From Planctomycetaceae bacterium (GTDB taxonomy: Bacteria > Planctomycetota > Planctomycetia > Pirellulales > Thermoguttaceae): a DNA stretch of 35,275 bases. Position 1 is the stretch's first letter. Every line of letters begins with the position of its first letter. The notes beneath the pieces are model-generated. The model searched no databases, was not told the DNA's origin, and saw only the letters and a program-made list of their open reading frames with translations. The stretch lies in contig JAITOZ010000238.1 in assembly GCA_031289675.1 (NCBI GenBank), positions 1 to 35,275 of the forward strand. Reading direction: 5' to 3'. Made by a program: the position numbers and the translations under genes. Positions 30,037 through 35,275 of this stretch are shown here, piece by piece.

Positions 30037-31785
30037 ATGTTAGAGCAAGCAAAAAAATTCTACGCATTGTTGAAAGACCTGTTTTTGAGTATGACACTCG
30101 GAAACAGAATCGTTGCCGCCTTGCTTCTGACAATGCTGCTGTTCTCATTCGGTTATCTTATCGTCGGCAGTATCAAGCCCAGCGACCCGGGCAGCGATGT
30201 CGTGTTTCTTTACAACCATTACCGGTTTAGTCCCAACGAAATGCGCGCAGCCGAAGCAGCCCTGCGGCTGGAAAATAAAAACGGACATCAATGGATAGGC
30301 GACCAGTTACAAGTACCGGCAAAATACGTTGCCGCTTATACCGCCGTCCTCGCCGAAAACAACGTCATTGAAAAAAACGGTTTGGCTCGGCAAATGACCG
30401 CAAAAAATCTGACGGCGTGGCAAAGTGCCAAGATGATGGACGTGCAGATGATTGCCTCAAAAGAAAAAGATTGCGCCGATGCAATTAAAATGCTCGGCGG
30501 CATTGCCGACTCAATGGTCATCAGCAATAAACGTCCCGATTGGAATCACAACGTTTGGGCAAGAACTCAAGTCTTTTCCGCTGCCGTTACCATTGAAACG
30601 ATTGAAAACAAGCCCCTCGATGATAATACGGTTGCCGCTATCGCCAGAATTGTTACTTCCGTCTTCGGCGTAACCGATATGAAAGAAATCAGCATCGTTG
30701 ATACCAAAAACAGCCGGGCATACAACGGTAACGGTGAAGAACAGAGCGGTTCACAGGGCGTTTATCTGCGGCATCAGCGCAAGTATCAGGACGATTTCAA
30801 TGCCCGCATCTATCAATTTCTGCCGCCGATAGAAGGAATGAAAGTCGAAACGGCAGTGGAACTGACGACATACAGCAACGAAGAGTATTTTGATGTCGAA
30901 CACCGCAAGCCGACGGTACTCGTTGACCACTCGATGGATTATCAGTTTCACAAGGAAGGTTACGACCGATTTGCCCGACCGGGACAGGTTGCGCAGTTCA
31001 GCCGTCCGTTGATTGACCCGTCAGCGAATGTCAGTGCGAAAGATATGACGGACGAGAAGAAAAACGAAAAGGAAACAACGAACGCTCTGCCCGGTCGGGA
31101 AACGAAACGGACAGAGATTCCGTATATTCCGCTGCGTGTCTTGGCTTCTATTCACATACCCCGCGAACATATTCGGGCAACGTGGTTACAAAAAAACAAA
31201 CGTGCCAATGAACTGCCGCCGGAACCGACACCGGAACAGTTGCTCGAAGAACAAAATGTGATGACGCAGGACACAAAACGCAGTGTCGCTAAAATTTTGG
31301 AACTGTACCGAAGTCCGAAGGTTGCCGACCCGCTGGAAATTGTTGAGGTTACCTTTTACGACCCGATTAAACCGGACGTGAAAATAGAGACAACGTGGGA
31401 AAAAATCCAAATGTTTTTACAGCATCATTGGCAGACATTGAGTTTGATGGGATTAGTTTTATGCGGTTTAACGGTGTTGTGGTCGCTTACAAAACCGCAA
31501 AAGCCTGACCCGATTGTTATTTACGAAGGACTTGAAACACCGCTTGAAGCGATTGATGCCCGGCTGAAGGCGAAAGCAGATGCGGAGGCAGAAGCCCAGA
31601 GAGAGGCGGATGCAGCCGTTGCGGAACAGGAAGAACAGATTGAGCGGCAATTAGATTCGTTCGGTTCGATTCATTCGCTTAAGGACGAAATTGCCGCTCT
31701 GATAGCGGAAAATCCCGAAGCCGCCGCCGCCGTTGTCCGCCAATGGATAGGCAATGCGGTACTGCTCGATAAGCCGACAGCGTAG
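30037..31785 (+). CDS. fliF: Flagellar MS-ring protein FliF (divergent)
   Basis: Position after fliE, TM helices at both ends, C-terminal LIAENPEAAAAVVRQWI FliG-docking motif. Confidence 0.88.
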   Translation: MLEQAKKFYALLKDLFLSMTLGNRIVAALLLTMLLFSFGYLIVGSIKPSDPGSDVVFLYNHYRFSPNEMRAAEAALRLENKNGHQWIGDQLQVPAKYVAAYTAVLAENNVIEKNGLARQMTAKNLTAWQSAKMMDVQMIASKEKDCADAIKMLGGIADSMVISNKRPDWNHNVWARTQVFSAAVTIETIENKPLDDNTVAAIARIVTSVFGVTDMKEISIVDTKNSRAYNGNGEEQSGSQGVYLRHQRKYQDDFNARIYQFLPPIEGMKVETAVELTTYSNEEYFDVEHRKPTVLVDHSMDYQFHKEGYDRFARPGQVAQFSRPLIDPSANVSAKDMTDEKKNEKETTNALPGRETKRTEIPYIPLRVLASIHIPREHIRATWLQKNKRANELPPEPTPEQLLEEQNVMTQDTKRSVAKILELYRSPKVADPLEIVEVTFYDPIKPDVKIETTWEKIQMFLQHHWQTLSLMGLVLCGLTVLWSLTKPQKPDPIVIYEGLETPLEAIDARLKAKADAEAEAQREADAAVAEQEEQIERQLDSFGSIHSLKDEIAALIAENPEAAAAVVRQWIGNAVLLDKPTA

Positions 31786-31832
31786 AACCAAAATCGGCTC
31801 TATCGCCATTTGGAAAAGAAAAACGATAAATC

Positions 31833-31914
31833 GCAAAGCCGCGAAGGACACGAAAAATATAAAAGACAATACATCAAAAAAAATTCTGCGGTCTTCGCGC
31901 CTGTGCGGTTAGGA
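31833..31914. repeat. Degenerate palindromic intergenic repeat
   Basis: aatcgcaaagccgcgaaggacacg opposed by ctgcggtcttcgcgcctgtgcggtt. Confidence 0.5.
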
Positions 31915-31944
31915 AACAAAAAAATAGTTACGGTATAAATCATT

Positions 31945-32841
31945 GTGGCTGAAGATAAACCGGTAAAAAAGAAAAAAAAGGAGCCTGATTACAGCAAGAT
32001 GCCGGTCTTTCCGAACCGGCTCGCCGAGTTTGCGCAAATACAAAACGGATTATCGCAGGAAGAAATCGTCAAACTGTTCAAGTCGCTTGCCAAGGTCAAT
32101 GAAAACCTGAAAGTCGTTCGGCGCAGACCTGTACCGGGCAAACAAATATCAAAAGAAGTCGGCGGCAAACAGCGGGAAATGCCGATAGCCGATGCCGTTG
32201 AATACGAAAAGAAACGTTTTACGGACAAGAGCGAAAAAGAAAAAAAAGTCGATGAATTGCTTGGTTTGGAATCCGGTACACTCGTTGCCCGCAACGCCGT
32301 CGGTGATTCGGTTTATCCCCGCCGTTTGTCGCCCGATGATATTGTCCGTTATGCCGAATCAGCCGATGAAAAACTGCAAATACTGGATTTAGAGCGGTCA
32401 AGACCGCCCCGTATTTTTTCGCCCCGTGAAGAGACGGTATTCGATGTGATGCTTCTGATTAAAAGATATGAAGCGGTACGGGTTGCAAAAAGAATAGCAC
32501 AGCGGCAGCGGACGGGCGTTCTCAGTAAGACGATGGAGGAACTCGAAGCGGAGTATGCGGAATGGCTTCGAGTGATGCGGGGCGACCCGCCGCCGGAAAC
32601 GGAAGAGGAAGCGGCTGCGCGGATGGTCAAAGAAGCGGAAGAACAGATTCTCGAAGAAGCCCGTCAAGCCGCAGAGGCGGCGCGAAACTTCGATAAATTG
32701 GAGAGCGTGTTCACGTTAGTGGACGATGTAACGGAATTGGTAAAAGACAATCCCGAAGCCGCCGCTGCCGTTGTCCGCCAATGGATAGGCGAAGCCGTTT
32801 TATTGGACGGAAGCGGACAAGCAGCGGGCAAGTCCGAATAA
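31945..32841 (+). CDS. Soluble hypothetical protein (orf298) with FliF-like C-terminal FliG-docking motif
   Basis: GTG start, no TM helices, charged coiled-coil-like; C-terminus LVKDNPEAAAAVVRQWIGEAVLLD nearly identical to FliF. Confidence 0.85.
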   Translation: MAEDKPVKKKKKEPDYSKMPVFPNRLAEFAQIQNGLSQEEIVKLFKSLAKVNENLKVVRRRPVPGKQISKEVGGKQREMPIADAVEYEKKRFTDKSEKEKKVDELLGLESGTLVARNAVGDSVYPRRLSPDDIVRYAESADEKLQILDLERSRPPRIFSPREETVFDVMLLIKRYEAVRVAKRIAQRQRTGVLSKTMEELEAEYAEWLRVMRGDPPPETEEEAAARMVKEAEEQILEEARQAAEAARNFDKLESVFTLVDDVTELVKDNPEAAAAVVRQWIGEAVLLDGSGQAAGKSE

Positions 32842-32893
32842 AGTGAATAGCGGTGAGAGATAAGCGGCAAGTTTTTTTATGTAACAAATATCA

Positions 32894-33754
32894 ATGATGA
32901 ACGGAATCAAGAAGACGGCGTTATTTTTGAGCGGACTGGACTTTGCGGCAGTCGATACCTTGTTGAGCAGGCTCGATGCGGACTCGGCGAGACAAATCCG
33001 GCGGGAAATGCTGTCCATCAAACACGGCAGCATCAGCAGCGGCGTTTCGGATAAAATCGACAACGAATTTATTAAGAAAGCCGGTTGGACAGCCAACGTC
33101 CGTCAGCGTCCGGCAGTGGAGACATTCGACCGAAAATCAGCACCGCCGGCACGTTCAGCAACTGCGCCGGCAACATATCCGGCACCGAAACCGCAGCCGC
33201 GGCAGCCTAAATACACGGCAGAATCCTTCGTTCCCTCCGTGCGTCCCTTCGGCTTTTTGCAGGATTGGTCTGACGAAGATATTGCCGCTGCCGTTGCCGG
33301 TGAACTTCCGCAAACCGCTGCGGTTATTCTGGCAAACATTCCGCAATCGAGAGCCAAAGAGATACTCCTTGCGCTGCCGCCGAAAATGCAAAACGAGGTG
33401 ACAGTCCGGCTTGCACATTACGAAGAGCCGCCGCCGATTGCCGTCGAGGAAATCGAAGCAGCCCTGCTCGAACGCTCTCCTGCACGGAGTAAGGCGGGTG
33501 TCTCCCGAAGTGCCTTGTCCCGATTGGAACGCTTAAACGACAAAGAATTGTCGCTGGTGTTTCACAGTGTTGATTTACGCATTGCTGTTACTGCGCTGGT
33601 CGGAATGAAACCGGAATTTATTGAACGTGTTACAAAAAGGTTCTCACCGACAGAGGAATACGAGATGCGTCTGATTGTCAAACATCTCGGCAGCGTCCGG
33701 CAGGAAGATATTGACGCAGCAAGAGAAAAAATTGCAATAATAATGGAAAACTAA
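32894..33754 (+). CDS. fliG: Flagellar motor switch protein FliG (divergent)
   Basis: IKKTALFLSGLDFAAVDTLLSRLD; middle-domain GELPQTAAVILANIPQSRAKEILLALPPKMQNEV; C-domain LNDKELSLVFHSVDLRIAVTALVGM. Confidence 0.85.
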   Translation: MMNGIKKTALFLSGLDFAAVDTLLSRLDADSARQIRREMLSIKHGSISSGVSDKIDNEFIKKAGWTANVRQRPAVETFDRKSAPPARSATAPATYPAPKPQPRQPKYTAESFVPSVRPFGFLQDWSDEDIAAAVAGELPQTAAVILANIPQSRAKEILLALPPKMQNEVTVRLAHYEEPPPIAVEEIEAALLERSPARSKAGVSRSALSRLERLNDKELSLVFHSVDLRIAVTALVGMKPEFIERVTKRFSPTEEYEMRLIVKHLGSVRQEDIDAAREKIAIIMEN

Positions 33755-33756
33755 AG

Positions 33757-34680
33757 ATGCGAGTAGCGAACAAAACATTTCGTCCAGCCCCTTTTAACTT
33801 CGTTGATTTGGAGGAAAAGGCAGCGGCTTACCTTGCCCAAGTGAAGACGCAAGCCCTGCAACTTGCCGAAGATGCACGCACCGAAGCCGCCCGTGTTCGG
33901 GAACAGTTAATCAAGGAGCGGGAAAAAATTACTCTTGATATCGAACAGTCCCGCTCAAAAGCCCGGCAGGAAGCCGAAACGCTGCGGAAACAATTAGATA
34001 CGCTGAATCAAAAATTGCAAACAGAAGAAGATAATTTTGCGAAGCGGAAAGAACAACTCGAAGTAGAAGCGGTGAATTTGAAATCACAGTTAAAACAGAA
34101 CGAAGACCTTGCGCGGAAGACCGGTTATGAAGACGGTAAAAAACTCGGTTACGATGAAGGACACGCCAAAGGTTATGCTGACGGCGAATTACAGGCGAAT
34201 GTCGATTACAATGACCGGCTGCAGCGGGAGGCGGAGTTGCAGATAGCGGCAAAGTTGGAAACGCTTATGCCGGCGGTGTCGTCAATGGTCGAACAGTTGG
34301 CAGCGTCAAAGGAATCGTTTTTGCAGCGTTGGGAAAACAGTGCGGTTCGGGTTGCGGTTTCGATAGCGGAAAAGGCGGTGAGCGAGCAATTACCGATGAT
34401 GCCGAATGTTCCGCTGCATTTGCTTCGGGAAGCGTTGGAACTGGGGGCGGGGAGTACATCAATGCGGATACGGCTTAATCGGGACGATTATGCAGCGATG
34501 CGCGGACACGTTGAAATGTTTGTTAAGGAGATAATGCGTACGGTACCGGCGGACATATTGCCGGACGATTTGGTATCGGCGGGCGGCTGCATATTAGAAA
34601 CGTCTTACGGAGTGATTGACAACCGCATTGAAAAGCGTCTTGGACGGATAGCGGAGGAGTTGATTCCGGCGGATAATTGA
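33757..34680 (+). CDS. fliH: Flagellar assembly protein FliH-like
   Basis: Coiled coil, GYEDGKKLGYDEGHAKGYADG glycine-repeat, C-terminal FliH/ATP synthase E-like domain (NRDDYAAM...SAGGCILETSYGVIDNRIEKRL). Confidence 0.82.
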   Translation: MRVANKTFRPAPFNFVDLEEKAAAYLAQVKTQALQLAEDARTEAARVREQLIKEREKITLDIEQSRSKARQEAETLRKQLDTLNQKLQTEEDNFAKRKEQLEVEAVNLKSQLKQNEDLARKTGYEDGKKLGYDEGHAKGYADGELQANVDYNDRLQREAELQIAAKLETLMPAVSSMVEQLAASKESFLQRWENSAVRVAVSIAEKAVSEQLPMMPNVPLHLLREALELGAGSTSMRIRLNRDDYAAMRGHVEMFVKEIMRTVPADILPDDLVSAGGCILETSYGVIDNRIEKRLGRIAEELIPADN

Positions 34681-34704
34681 CATTGAGCGATTAGCCGTTA
34701 TAAT
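34677..34704 (+). promoter_or_regulatory. Consensus sigma-70 promoter TTGACA-N16-TATAAT, overlapping the fliH stop codon
   Basis: ttgaca 34677-34682, tataat 34699-34704, 58 nt upstream of the tRNA. Confidence 0.8.
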
Positions 34705-34710
34705 GGCAGC

Positions 34711-34746
34711 AGCAAGGTGTTGGGTGGTAGCAAGGTGTTGGGTGGT
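34711..34746. repeat. 18-bp perfect tandem duplication between promoter and tRNA
   Basis: agcaaggtgttgggtggt at 34711-34728 and 34729-34746. Confidence 0.95.
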
Positions 34747-34761
34747 AGGGTGTGTGGGTTT

Positions 34762-34837
34762 CGGGGCGTGGCGCAGCCTGGTTTAGCGCGTCTGACTGGG
34801 GGTCAGAAGGTCGCAGGTTCAAATCCTGTCGCCCCGA
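34762..34837 (+). tRNA. tRNA-Pro(GGG)
   Basis: Acceptor CGGGGCG/CGCCCCG, D-stem GCGC/GCGC, anticodon stem TCTGA/TCAGA with loop CTGGGGG (anticodon GGG), T-arm GCAGGTTCAAATCCTGT; no encoded CCA. Confidence 0.93.
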
Positions 34838-34844
34838 ATGGCAA

Positions 34845-34879
34845 AAAACACCATAAAACTCCTTGTTTTATGGTGTTTT
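34845..34879 (+). terminator. Rho-independent terminator after tRNA-Pro
   Basis: acaccataaaac-tcctt-gttttatggtgt hairpin followed by ttt. Confidence 0.75.
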
Positions 34880-35275
34880 GTCTTGTTCACTCTTTTTTGT
34901 TTTTTGTTTTGTATTGTGTTAAATAGTGCAACTTTGTACAATAAAGTTTCATTTTTTAGTGCAACTTTTAGTGCAACGCTAGGGCAGATGGGAACACTGA
35001 TACGAACGTGGAAAACGATACCGATACCGGCTACGGTCGAATCAAAAAAACCACAAAACCTGACCGGAGACGGTTTACAACGATTTTGCTTCTCCGCCGG
35101 AATGAAAATGGTTTGCACAGTAAAAGCCTCAAACGTTTTCGTTATTGGTTCACAGACAATTCACGGCTTTTTTGTTTGAAAAATCCGTGAAGCCGCAAAT
35201 TGCCGTTTTCGGTTATTTCCAGTAACGAAAAAGAATTGTTCTTCAAACCGGAACCTTCAATCATTGCTGAAATTG

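Noticed and set aside
34838-35179. 113-aa ORF as a real integrase
   Set aside because: No catalytic motifs visible and frame ends early; kept only as a weak finding.

Overview
About 35 kb of a bacterial chromosome. It is probably from a planctomycete: I infer this from the DUF1080 protein, exosortase next to a Wzz/BY-kinase, a divergent flagellar operon and few Shine-Dalgarno sites. The left and middle parts are mostly ordinary genes: HU, HtrA-like protease, ExbD, TatD, HisS, CsrA, an EamA transporter carrying a frameshift, CheW, TANGO2/NRDE, an ExeA-like AAA ATPase, an IorB-like subunit, Wzz/BY-kinase-like protein, exosortase, REC-GGDEF-CBS, an SSS symporter and an LRR protein. Around 24.0-29.0 kb, decayed IS1595-like and IS630-like copies flank a 3-gene cassette in inverted orientation. 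The right end holds a compact flagellar operon, flgC-fliE-fliF-orf298-fliG-fliH, followed by a promoter and tRNA-Pro(GGG). The most interesting signal is orf298, a soluble, undescribed protein between fliF and fliG. It ends in a near-perfect copy of the FliF C-terminal segment that normally docks FliG, and the adjacent FliG appears to lack four of five canonical torque residues. I could not run any database searches; family calls rest on recognised motifs.
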